NCBI RefSeq assembly: GCF_001411555.2
Contig: NC_049909.1
Span: 10,423,485-10,487,484, forward strand
Source: Juglans regia
Lineage: Eukaryota; Streptophyta; Magnoliopsida; Fagales; Juglandaceae
Reading direction: 5' to 3'
DNA length: 64,000 bases
Program-made: the position numbers and the translations under genes
Part shown: positions 1 to 11,283 of the stretch, in pieces
Position numbering within the stretch: the first letter of the stretch is position 1
How the letters are laid out: each line of letters begins with the position of its first letter
Notes under the pieces: generated by a model
The model's input: only the letters and a program-made list of their open reading frames with translations
Told to the model about the DNA's origin: nothing
The model's database searches: none

Positions 1-1863
1 TCCCCGCCGCCGCTGCACTTCTATTATTCCTTTGTTTTTATTTTTGTTCATTGCTAGTTTTTCTCATAAGGTGTATTTATATACATATATATATGTAAAT
101 TTTTTTAACCTAATAGTTGAGTACTATTACCAGTTCACCCTTAGTGTACGTTCCAGAGTTATATTTTCGGATGAGTGGTCTTTTTGGTTTATGTTTAAAT
201 GGATTTTGTTTTAAGTCTCATAAAATATTATAATTGTGTTGATAATATTTTGATAATATTGTTAATTAAAGGAAGTAAACATTTTTTTATTATTATTAAG
301 AGAGGATTGTTTCATGACTTATTTTATGGAAATTTTAGTAGCCAAAACATTCTATTTATTTATATTATGTTGTTGGTATTTTAGGTATTTTAAAATATTA
401 CTTTTAATTGAGTTCCTTAATTATCTTAATAATTGTTCGATTAAATTCTTATTCAGTACGAATTCGATTAAGTGGATAATGATGAATTTAGAAAGTGACG
501 GTATTTTAGAGTTAAGAGAAATTGTAGGTTTTGGAGTCTTAAAATAGGTATTTCAGGTTTAGATATTGAAATTCGTAGATTGGAAATTTATGGAAGTTAC
601 ATGATTATCTTATTGGTGACAATTGATTTTCGTTCAATACTGCTGTGGAGAATTTTTGATAAGCTAAGAAGTCCATGTAAGCGGGGTTCTTATGCTAGAC
701 TTTGCATAAAAATAAAATGGGCTGAAGTTGATTTATGAAAAATATGCATGTTTGGCTATGAAAAGAAACTTTAATTTCCTCAGTTATTTGTTTTACATTA
801 CTCATGAGATTCTGTTTAAGAATAAATTAGTTTTTGGCATGACTGGTATAGACATGAGCTATTTTGGCATTTTATTTTTGAACTGTGCAAAAGAGAGTGA
901 ATATGAAATTTTGTGCATAAATTATATTTTTGTGATTTGATTATGTTCAGTTCTAAATATGTTATGTGCTCTGATATGATATGATGTGATTTCTGAAAAC
1001 CTCTAGCATAACATTCTGTTTCTGTTTATGTTCTGTTCTGACCTTACTACGGGTGTAAAACTGTGGCCTCTGTTCGGGTTGGTACCAACTTTTCTGAATC
1101 AGGTGTACCTACTTTGGAAACAAAGTAGTTTTCTGCATGGTCTTTCCTATGTGCATACTCGGGGCTCCGAGAATGAATAAGGGGAAGATTCACGTTCTGT
1201 TTTTGCTCAGTTAGCTATCGGAGTTTGCACAACCCTACCACAGGGGTTAAACATGGTACCTATTCTGATATGATAAGATAAGATGTGATGTTTCAGTTTA
1301 TGCTATGCCAAAGGGATTTTGATTATGAATATTTTCAAACTTTCGCTCTGATATTTTTGATATCATATTTTGACGTTGCCTTTTGGAAACAATATTCAGA
1401 TTCTGCATTCTGAAAGAAAATATTTTGTTCTGTTTTCTGAACTCTGTAAATGCTCATGTTTACACACAAGTATATGTGCTCTACTTACTGATTACCCCTT
1501 ATCTCCATATATTTTTCAGATAATTTTGATGGTCCAGTTGGAGAACAAGAGTAGGAAGTTTTAGCAAGGTGTGATAATCGTAGTGGAATAAATGCCTGAG
1601 GGTACAAGTGCTTTTTGAGAATCGTAGTTAGTAAACTGATTTATTTTTTGTGTTATTTTGATTTGATGAGTTAAGGATATTTTTGAATTTATAATTTATG
1701 TAATGAGAATTTCTTTGTTGTCCCCATGAAGATACTTAGATATTTGGATTGATTAAATGGATTAAAATTTCATAGAATTTTCTGAATTTTATAGTTGTGT
1801 TATTGAAGTTGATATTAAGTATTAAGAGATAACTCTCTGGACCTTCGGAATCGGGACGTTACA
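1..1863 (+). mobile_element. 3' part of a long LTR (family 1), cut by window edge
   Basis: The block ends in CGGGACGTTACA, the usual 3' terminus of long plant gypsy LTRs (TGTAAC...GTTACA). It shares segments with the LTRs at 46597-49036 and 54520-57481: the stretch around 1078-1190 containing TTGGTACCAACTTTTCT, and the acceptor-like TTTTTCAG at 1512-1519 followed by GATAATTTTGATGG. The 5' end is outside the window, so no target duplication can be tested. The short ORFs inside are not conserved and are not called. Confidence 0.75.
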
Positions 1864-2959
1864 GATCTAACTGAAGGAGGATGGTCAAAAGGAATAAATA
1901 AGAAAGATTGATGATAAGAGAAGAACAGAATCAACTGATGGAGATGAGGGAGTATGAGAACTATCAAATTGTACAAACAGTAGGAAGAATAGTTAGGTGA
2001 AAATGGAAATCTTTTTCATAGAAAAAACATCCCTTGAAATAAAAGATGGGTAACTTAAGAAGATGCAAGTCTTAGCTCTAGCATCAAATTTAGTTTGATT
2101 ATGCAAAACAGTCAAACATAGCGTAAACAACCATGTGTACAAGAAGAGGAACTATGTTGTTGAATTTTGGTGTTATGTCCTAATCGTAGTAAAGAACAAA
2201 CTAAATGTTGTATTAGACTTCGTAAGATAAAACCGCGTACATCTAGAAAAATAATCAACAAAGGTTTGAAAATATTGGTCCCCAAATGTCATAATAATAA
2301 GAGCAAAACAATGAGTAAAGTTTTTTTAATTAGAATGACAGGAAATCAATGCTGCTTAAATGTGGATAAACAGTACAACTTAGACCGTTAGAAGCTTTAT
2401 TACTACGTACAGTTTTATCTAACAAGTCTAGAGAATCATAAGTGTCCAAGTCTCTAATGCCATTTATTGGAATTGGAAAGAGGAATACAATAGAAAGTAT
2501 AAGATAGTATTGAACTGAAATGGTGAATGAAGCTGAAGAATGTTGCAGCAGATCTAAAAGTCAGTTATGGTCTCTCGTTATTCAACAAGATCGTCTTTCA
2601 AGAGGATAGGTACCGAAGAAACAATAACCAAGTAAGAAAAGTTTACAAGAAATAATAGTAGTAAACTGGGTTGGTGCTTCAAGAATTACTAGAGTTGTTG
2701 GCACTGTTCTTTTGTAATTGGTAGGGGGGAAATAGACCGTGTAGGAGGTTGTTAGGAGTTTGTGCATAAACATCTTTGCAAGCCATGAAGCTTTAAATAT
2801 TTGTCAATTGTTTGGCAATACGCTGAGTAGCTTCACCATTTCTTGTGTTAGATGACCTAGAACTAAATGTTGTCATCAAAAGTAGTAGTCTTGATGTTAG
2901 GAAGACTAAAGTGATTTTGTTTTGTCTCTCCTCTTGAAGAACCCAGGAAATACCTTGTT
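1864..2959. other. unassigned intergenic stretch
   Basis: AT-rich sequence between two LTR remnants. No recognisable protein motif was seen on either strand; the longest ORF (2167-2391) has no domain I know. It may be badly decayed retroelement sequence. Confidence 0.4.
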
Positions 2960-3380
2960 AATAGGTACCATAGGAGCACGATTTGATCCTTTGCATGACA
3001 ATATATATATATATATATATGTAGAGCCCATGGGATTTTTGTTATCGTTCGATAGCGAGCTTACCTATTATTTGAAATTCAAGTCTCACTGGAGAGCACA
3101 ATCAAATCCAACTGATCGGATAGCTTTTCCTGTTCGGGATATTCTCAATCGGCTATTCCTTCAATGGTTGGGATGAATTGGGCTCTCAAGGGAGTGGGGT
3201 TATTGGTTTGAGTTGTAGCCCAGGCCAGTGAAGTGGCCCAATAGGCCTTAGAGTTGTATTAAGCCAGTTCCAGTTATCCTGCGAAGTCTCATCACACATC
3301 GTGTGATGGGACTTGTAATTATAGTGTTACTTCGTTATCTGGGTTTTCCATCATTTGTGCCCTTTTGTCAGAGCATTGTT
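2960..3380 (-). repeat. Tat-type LTR fragment, second copy
   Basis: From about 2970 to 3260 this closely resembles 34365-34632, in the same orientation. Shared blocks include TATTCTCAATCGG and AGTGGCCCAATAGG, each with an AT microsatellite just before. The 34-kb copy lies directly next to the Tat element primer site, so this is probably another copy of the same LTR. The sequence 3261-3380 has no counterpart in the other copy because that one is truncated. The next LTR (3381) begins exactly here. Confidence 0.6.
3001..3020. repeat. (AT)n microsatellite
   Basis: Ten AT units. A shorter AT run occupies the same place in the related LTR near 34388-34400. Confidence 0.9.
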
Positions 3381-5480
3381 GTAACACCCCGATCTCGAAG
3401 GTCCGGAGAGTTAGTTCTTAATACTTAACATCAAACTTCAATAACACAACTATAAAATCCAAAAAAACTTCATAAAATGTTAATCTATTTAATCAACCCA
3501 AATATCTATGCTCCTTCGTGGGGACAACCAAGAAATTCTCAATAACATAAATTAATAACTCTCCAAAACTCGAAAATATCATTAACTCATCAAATCAAAA
3601 TAACAAAAAATAAATCAGTTTTCTAACTACGACTCTCAAATAAGCACTTGTACCCTCGGGTACTTATTCCTCTACGATCATAACACCTTGCTAAAACTTC
3701 TTACTCTTGTTCTCCAGCTGAACCATCAAAATTATCTGAAAAATATTTGGAGATAAGGGGTGAGTTATCAGCAACTCAATAAGCAGAGGACATATACTAG
3801 TGTGTAAACATGAGCATTTACAGAGATCAGAATGCATAACAAAATATTTTCATTTTCAGAGTGCAGAAATAGTACATGTTATCAAAATATCAGAGCGAAG
3901 ATTCAGAAATAAATTCATTCAAAAATATCCTTTGGCATAGCATAAATGATCATCATATCAGAATAGAAGCCACGTATAACCCCTATGGTAGGGTTGTGCA
4001 CCTGCAGATAGCTAAGCAGAACATAAATCGCTCTGTCACTAAGGTGTGCACTCAAAACAGAGACCACTACTATAACCCGTTGCAGGGCCGTATCCACTAT
4101 TATTACCCGTGGTTGGGCCGTATCCACTATTATTACCCGTGGTTGGACCGTATCCACTATTATAACCCGTGGTTAGGTCGTATCTACTATTTTTACCCGT
4201 GGTTGGGCCGTATCCACTATTATTATCTGTAGTTGGGCCGTATGCCACTATTATCACCCATGATAGGGCCGTAACTGAACAGAGCAGAAACTGAATCAAA
4301 TTCAAAATCAGAAAGCCATGCCAAAGGTTTTCAGAAATCACGTCTTATCCAAACAGAGTACTAAACAAAATCTTCAAAACAGAACAAAATCATATCACAA
4401 CATAATTTATGCACAAATTTCATATTCGCTCTTTTTTTCAAAGTTCAGGAACAAAATATAAAAAATAAGCCCATGTTTACACCAGTCATGACAGAAAATA
4501 CTTTCTTAAACAGAATCTCATGAGTAATGCAGAACAAAAAACTGAGGTAGTTCAAATTTATTTTCATAACCAAATATGTATATTTTTCAAAAATCAACCT
4601 CAGCTCATTTTATTTTAATCTAAAATCTAGCATAGGAACTCCGCTTACCTGGACTTCTTAGCTTTTTTAGAATTTTCCTCAAAATGTCAAACAATAATTA
4701 ATCGTCACCTATAAAATAATCATGTAATTCTCGTAAATTTCTAATTAATCACATATTTTGATATTTAATCCTAAACTTCTAAAATAACCTATTTTAATTC
4801 CTCAAAAACTAAATTCACGTAATCCTAAAATATCGTCACATTTCTCAATTCATCTATACCCAAATAATTAGTCTGACTAAAACAAAAAATCTAACTTATT
4901 TACCAATGAAATCAAATTATAAGATTTAATACTAGCTAATATATTTATACCAAAATATCTTAAAATTAAACAACTACAACTTAGATTCATTTTGGTAATT
5001 AACTTAATCTTATTTTAAAACTCATATATTTAGTAATTTAACTTCTATCCGTAAATATGAATTCTTATACTGCAAATAAAATCCCACGCATAGCAAATGA
5101 TAAAAACATGATCGGTACATACCCAATCAAGGGCATTTTGGGAAAGAAAACTCATAACTCTTTGAGAAAGTAACCTAGGATCACACTTTACGTGACAGGG
5201 GCCATGCATACCGAAACTATGTGCAGCGGTGGCTTCGGTGGAAGTCTACGGCGGCACAACTGGGGGCAGTGGCAGATCACGATGGTGGGGCACTGATAGA
5301 GAGAGAGAGAGAGAGCAATACGATGAGGGAAACGGAGAGAGAGAGGTTTAGGGATGAGCAAGCCAAGTGTGAGAGAGAAAATAGAGAGGGAGATTACCGT
5401 GTGGTGGAGGTGGCGTGAGGCGGACCTAGGGTGACGGAAAATATCGTCGGCAATTTCTGGGGCCGCAACATGAAGGAGCT
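3381..5480 (-). mobile_element. long LTR, family 1, inverted; distal end unresolved
   Basis: It starts with TGTAACACCCCG at 3381 and contains, reverse-complemented, the same 3' segments as the 1-1863 and 54520-57481 LTRs (for example the GATGGTTCAGCTGGAG-like block near 3712-3735). In the family orientation it reads on the minus strand. The flank before 3381 is ATTGT, but no matching duplication was found between 5400 and 6000, so the far end is either truncated or mutated; 5480 is approximate. The GC-rich region 5200-5480 with a GA run matches the GC-rich early part of the other family members. Confidence 0.65.
4063..4270. repeat. 30-bp minisatellite inside the LTR, about 7 copies
   Basis: A unit close to TATCCACTATTATTACCCGT plus GGTTGGGCCG repeats about seven times with a 30-bp period. 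The same unit recurs in the 54520-57481 LTR. Because 30 is a multiple of three, the array stays open in several frames on both strands, which explains the spurious 80-118 aa ORFs here. Confidence 0.85.
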
Positions 5481-5560
5481 CTCGGTGGGCAAGAAGATAA
5501 AAGAAAAGAAAGGAAAGGACAGGAAAAAAAAATTGAAAAAAAAAAGAAAAAGAAAAAGAA
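5301..5560. repeat. purine-rich low-complexity tract
   Basis: GAGA-rich sequence (5300-5345), then A/G-rich runs up to 5560. It is probably the tail of the LTR's pyrimidine-rich leader read in reverse. Confidence 0.6.
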
Positions 5561-6019
5561 AAGAAAATGTAGCATATTCAAATGTTGCTACATAGTTACA
5601 ACAAAAAAAAAAAAGAAAGACATTTGTTGATTGAGCCTTATCTTTAAAGGGGATGAATACATCATTATAGTTGCTATCTTGTTTTATAATTACTCTTTTC
5701 TCTGTATAAATTTCTTGAATCTCGTGTCATTTTATTCGTTCCTTGTTTCTTGAACCTAATTACTAGTTGGAATAAAACAAGATTGTATTATCTTGATTTA
5801 GTTTAACTAGTTCTTAAAGAACTTGAGCGGGAAAACTCTTAAGGTAAAAGACAAGAGAGTGTGAGACTATTATCGGAAAAAGTCAATTAAGAGTGAAATA
5901 CGAGTAGAGTGTCATTATTCGAGTGTAAATACGTAAAGGAGTGTGTAAGGTTTTCCACTAACATTCTTTTTGTGTAGCACATTACAATGTTTCATTAAAG
6001 TGACTCATCGCCAAAGAGG

Positions 6020-6690
6020 ATGGCAGACAACTCATCATTTGTGTTGCAAGCCATGCAACAACAGTTTGAGCGGTCGAACTTAGTGTTGGGTGAAGTGAGG
6101 GATATGATGGATCAACGAGATGCAGTATGTAGAAAACTGCAAGGTGGGAGAGATAGGAGGAGGCGTGAGCCTAGTATTGAGCATATGTGTAAGAATGAAG
6201 AATATGGTGAGTCTCTTGTTGCCAGGTGTGTTCTTAATACACAAATTAAGATGGATGATATAGAGCAGCAGAGCGAGAACATTTTTCATACTAGATGCCA
6301 CATCAACAATAAGGTATGTAGTATGATCATTGATGGGAGGAGTTGTATTAATTTAGCTAGCACTATTTTAGTTGAGAAATTGAATTTACCTCCCTTGAAA
6401 CACCCTAGACCATACAAGTTACAGTGGTTGAGTGATTGTGGAGAGGTTAGGTTAAATAAGCAAGTGCTAGTTTTTTTTTTTCAATTGAGAAATACCGAGA
6501 TGTGGTGCTTTGTGATGTAGTGCCTATGCATGCTAGCCATATTTTTTTGAGAAAGTCTTGGCAGTATGATAGGAAAGTGATCCATGATGGGTTAAGGAAC
6601 ATGTACAGTTTTGAAAATGATGAAAAAACAATCAGACTTACTCCTTTAGCTCCAACGCAAGTCCATGAGCACCAACTAGAGCTGTAAAGT
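6020..6690 (+). pseudogene. gypsy gag stub fused to aspartic protease region
   Basis: The first 50-60 residues (MADNSSFVLQAMQQQF...) look like the start of a chromovirus Gag. Without the capsid or a zinc knuckle, the reading then passes into the retropepsin region. That region has KVCSMIIDGRSCINLAST, where the family normally has the catalytic D-G/S motif; here Asp is followed by GRS rather than DGGS or DTGA. The family-typical KHPRPYKLQWL follows. The frame breaks at a poly-T near 6472-6482 and continues in another frame as VLCDVVPMHASHIFL and SWQYDRKVIHDG up to about 6690. Gag in such elements packages RNA and protease cuts the polyprotein. This copy can do neither, given the internal deletion and frameshift. 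Confidence 0.75.
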
Positions 6691-7020
6691 GAGATTGATA
6701 AAAAAAAAAAAAAGGGAGAAAAAGTGAGAATGAGATTGAGCAAAAAAAAATAGTGAGACCGAAATGGAGAGAGAGACTGAGAGAAAAAAAATTGAGACAG
6801 AAAAAAGATGAGGACAAGGCTGAAACCTCAAGAAAAAGAGAAAATGAGTTGAAAAACAATTGTGATGCCGAGAGTTCAAAAAAAGAGGATAGTGAAAGAA
6901 AAAAAAGAGTGAAAAGGAAAAAAAGAGAGAGGAAAAAAGAGAATGAGGCTAAAATATCAAGAGAAAGAGAGTGAAAAAGAAAATAGAGAGGTGGCTGAGA
7001 GTAAAAAAAAGAGTTGAGGA
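6690..7020 (+). repeat. A/G-rich low-complexity tract (K/E/R-coding)
   Basis: Runs of A with GAGA units, translating to lysine/glutamate/arginine-rich peptides. Related gypsy elements often have such a charged linker. The several ORFs on both strands here are composition artefacts. Confidence 0.7.
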
Positions 7021-7037
7021 ACGAGAGAAAATAGTCA

Positions 7038-7507
7038 GATTGAAGTAGTTATTAGGACTTTAACTCAGCTTTTACGCACTGTTGTTCATAAGAATTTAAA
7101 AATTTGGGAGGATTGTTTGCCATTTATAGAGTTTGCATATAATAGAACTATGCATATAACTACTTCATATTCTCCTTTCGAAATTGTTTATGGTTTTAAT
7201 CCACTAACTCCTTTAGATTTGATATCTTTACCTGTTGATGACAATAGTAGCTTGGATGGACAAAAGAAGGAAGAGTTCGTGAAGTCACTTCAGGATAGGG
7301 TACGGCTTCAAATTGCCCAAAAAATGAGAGGTTTGCTTCCCAAGCAAATAAAGGACGAAGGCGTGTCATCTTTGAAGTAGGAGATTGGGTTTGGGTTCAC
7401 ATACACAAAGAAAGAATCCCAACCCATAGACGGACTAAGTTGCATCCTCGAGGAGATAGATTGTTCCAAATTCTTGAGAAAATTAATGACAATTCATATA
7501 AGGTGGA
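7038..7507 (+). pseudogene. chromovirus integrase, C-terminal part, first piece
   Basis: Translated motifs are typical of the end of the gypsy integrase core and its C-terminal extension: WEDCLPFIEFAYNRTMH, SPFEIVYGFNPLTPLDL, then after a frame change VFEVGDWVWVHIHKERIP and KLHPRGDRLFQILEKINDN. The N-terminal zinc finger and most catalytic DDE residues are absent, removed by the internal deletion. The reading stops at codons for Lys-Val-Asp where the solo LTR was inserted at 7508; it resumes at 16169. There are at least one frameshift and one stop, so this is a relic. Confidence 0.85.
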
Positions 7508-10199
7508 TGTAACAGCCCGCTAGAAATTCATTGGTGAAATTTCTATTGACTTTAGGAATCTCGTGAAAACCCTATGAGTTTTTATGAATCGACCAATCGC
7601 ATAAGTTTTAGTCAGTCAACATAGTCAGTGTTATCACTCACTATGGTGCTAGAAATATGAGTTTTATTTATTTGAGATAGTTAGAAGTGTTAGAATGCAT
7701 TATGGTCTACGCCATTAGACTCAATTGATTATTTAGGATTTTATAGTGCAATAGCCTATTTTCATAATTCCGGACGAAACGTCTGTTAGGAATTGTAAAA
7801 TTATTTTTAAGGGCACTTCGAGATTAAATTTCGGTAAAAGATTTTCACTGTAGGTTAATATGAATATTTACAAATTTTTAGTGTTAAGTTTATGATTCAC
7901 TTTTTCGGAGTGAATAGTAACCTCGGTAAGCACACCAATTGCAGTGTTTCAAAATCACAGTGTGGAATGTCCAAATTAGATTAGAGAAATTTTATTTGGA
8001 CACTTGGCAAGATCTTAGTCACACTTAGTGAATAATATTAGACACTTGGTACGATGAGGAGCGTTTGATAAATTTGAAGGAATCAAGGTGTGAAATCATA
8101 CCACTTAAGCAAAACTTTGTTTCATCTGCTCAACCAAATTGTGCCAGATCAAAGAGGGCTTCAATCCTAGTGAAACCCTAAATGGTGGGAATCCAATTGA
8201 AAGCCCAAATGCATTGTTGAAATCGGAACCCTAAACGATTTCCCCAAAACCCTAAAGTTGGCCTCTAAACATTTTCTCACCCAATTTCTAGCATTGTGTT
8301 TAATCACTTGATTAAATCACTTTTACATGCTATTAATCCTTCAAATTTGTATTAGAACATCATTATCCAACCTTGTTAACCTTGAAAATTTGATTGGGCC
8401 AAGTGATATTGGATTTGGGCTTGATAGCAACCCAAACCCTCTTTAAACCCCAAAATTTAGGCCCATTCAGTTTAGGCCCATTAAGGCCCACGAAATTGGT
8501 CACCATTAGCATTCCTTCATGGCTAAGTTTTGTACCTCCACTTGGCTGGCCAGATCTTTACAAAGAAGGGCCTAGAAGGTTCTTGAAATACAAAACTAAA
8601 GGGCCACCTCACTCTTTCACTCTTACACTCTACCTTGAGAAAAGATCTTGGACTGATTTTTATGAGAAGAAAAGGCCAACACTCAACCTTTCCTTCGGTC
8701 CTATCACTTTCCATAACTTGTGTAAGAGGCTCTCTAGTCCACTTCCCATGAAAGGCAACCCTCCTTTACACTTTTCCTTCATAGAACACAAAGACACTCT
8801 CGGACAGTTTTTCTTACCTCTTTTGAACGCCTATTTCGAAGCTTTTGTAAGTGTTGTCTCACCAAGTTTCCTTCATAAAAGGTGTTTATTTTGGAGTCTA
8901 GTTTACGTGTATATATTATTTTTTTCCATTCGGAGATCATTGGTTTGGTAAAAGATTGTTTATAACCCAGAAATGTCATTCTGGGTGATAAACTAGAGAG
9001 TGTGTTCTTTTTTGGAGTTTTTGACCAAGCTAATGATTAGATCTTGGTTCGAAATTTTTATAGAGTATTGTTAACATGTGTATATGATTATTGGTTGAGG
9101 ATTTTTTGCATGATTAAAAAATTTGGTGAAATAGTTTCTTAGATCTAGAAACTTAGAAACTGGAAGAGGAAAAACAGTTTCTGTTTTGAGAAAGTTTAAA
9201 TCTTTTATGGTTTAAGCTTATTCCAATGGCTTTGATATTTTTATTTGAAGATCATAAGACTCTTATATACTTTTAGAATGTTATATGGAAGATATTTGAT
9301 GTTAGTTTCGAAGATATGAAATTTTATGCAATGAGATATTCTATTATGCCAAAGTGATGATCTTTTTGGCTCAATTTATGTTTTGGGTGATGTTTAACCA
9401 TGTGATCTTGAGTTTGATGCTTGGATCTATTTTAGGAAACCTTTTTAAACCATGTGATGTTTTGGCTTGAAGATCACATTTTATAAGTCATGGATCAAGA
9501 GGTTGATCAAAACAAGTTAGAAACAAAAATCTGTTTTGAACTTAGAAGAGAAACCCAAACGTTCAAGTATGGTTTTAGTGATTTTGATGATTTTTTTTCA
9601 TGATTCAAAACATGATTATTCTTAGGAATATGTTATGAGTATAGTAGAAGAAGAATTTTGGTTTAATCATGAGTTTTGAAATTTGAAAGAATTACAACAA
9701 AAATCAAAGGAATAGCCTTTGTAAGTTTCGACCCTATAGAGTTTTAATGGTTGTGTTTAGTTTTAAATTTTTATGAGTTGATATTTGAGCTTTGGACAAA
9801 ATTTACATAAAGTATGTAGATTTGGGTGATTTTTGGAGTTAGGAAGCAAAATCCTTAAGTTATGGGTAAAATGGTCATTTTCCCACATGAAGAGGGTAAA
9901 ATGGTAATTTTACTCTAAGTTGATATTTTTCCATTTTCCTAATTGTTAGTAATTAATTTCTAATTTATAGAAATCATTACTTTCAGTTTCTCATGATCGC
10001 ACTTGAGTTTTTGTCTCGAAGTGCAAAAATCGAGGTAAGTTAGCTTTTAACTTACTATCAGTTTAATGTGTTTGAGTGATAAGTAAGGGAACTAAATTGT
10101 ATGTATATGTTATCATATGTGCCATGCCAGGTCATTACATATTTATCTGTTAGACAGAACTTATTCTGTCATGAATTATTCATCTGTTAAACAAGATAT

Positions 10200-10520
10200 T
10201 CTGTCACGTATTGCTATATGTTGATATACATTGCAAGTATGTCATGTTAAGTATGCCATCTGTTACATGTATTTCATGTCACATAATATTGTCACATGTT
10301 ACGCCAGGTTACGAAATATTGTCTGTTACATGTATGCCATGTTACGAAATGTTGTCTATTACATGTACACCATGTTATGAAATGTTGTCTGTTACATTTA
10401 TGGCTCAAATTATGTCATGTCTATCGTCTTAAGTTCATGTCACGTTACACTACGTCAAGACTTCTGTCTTTTATGTCACGTTCATGTCACGTCACGATAC
10501 GAAATGTCATGTGTGCCAGT
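10200..10520. repeat. degenerate short tandem repeats within LTR A
   Basis: Imperfect units containing TGTTACATGTATGCCATGTT and GAAATGTTGTC repeat several times. The inverted counterpart is in LTR B (about 12640-12850). A second imperfect array of TTCATGTTATG-like units lies at 11080-11280. Confidence 0.65.
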
Positions 10521-11283
10521 TAAGTCATTCATGTCAATCATGACCTTAAGCGCTAGGATAAGATAATATCCTAGTGGAACTCATTTGTTCACACTGGAGT
10601 GTCTAAATAGGTTTGAAATTCCCTGGGTTGACAAAGTATAGTCAACAGGTTGTGAATGGGGCCTAATTAGCTGGTCACCGGAGCGCGCCAGGCACTAATG
10701 CCGATGGAGCCACACTTTATGTTACGTGTGTTCACAGCAAGTGTGGCACAAACAAATAAATCATGGGGCCACAACAACTGTGGAGCATGAAGTATGGGGT
10801 CACAACAGCTGTAGAGAATACACTACGTGAGACACAGCTGGTATAGAAACCTGTGATGTGATGCGGTAATCGACATGGACACATGGCTTAAAGGGACCTG
10901 TGTAGCACCCATATGGTCACTGTAATGATTAAGTCAAGATTCCAAGTTCATGCATTTTACTTTCAAGTCATGTTTCACGTTATACTATATTCAAGTTTAT
11001 GTTCACGCAATCATGATAATCCCATGAGACAAGAATATGTTTCAAGTTCATATTATGTTATGTTTAAGTTATGTTCCAAGTTCACATTTATGTTATATCA
11101 TGCTCAGGTTCATGTTATGTTCCAGTTCATGTTCAAATTATGCATGTTCACGTTCATGCTATGTTTGAAGTCCATGTTATATTTCAAGGTCACGCTCATG
11201 CTATGTTTCAAGTCCATGTTATGTTTTAAGTTCATGTACATGTCATGTCATGTCAAGCTAAGTTTCAGTTTCAGTTCAAGTTA

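Noticed and set aside
5481..5620. Attempt to close the family 1 LTR at TAGTTACA (5592-5599)
   Set aside because: No ATTGT duplication follows and the expected LTR start sequence is absent, so the boundary was left open.
6690..6980. Several overlapping ORFs rich in Lys/Glu or Phe/Ser
   Set aside because: Low-complexity A/G tract read on both strands.
8394..8951. 185-codon ORF in LTR A with a counterpart (14115-14558) in LTR B
   Set aside because: The frame is open in both copies, but most of the visible differences change amino acids and there is no known domain, so shared ancestry without coding constraint is the simpler view.
10200..10520. Repeated TGTTACATGTATGCC-like units considered as a CRISPR-like or satellite array
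   Set aside because: Units are imperfect, have no uniform spacers and lie wholly inside an LTR; the genome is eukaryotic.
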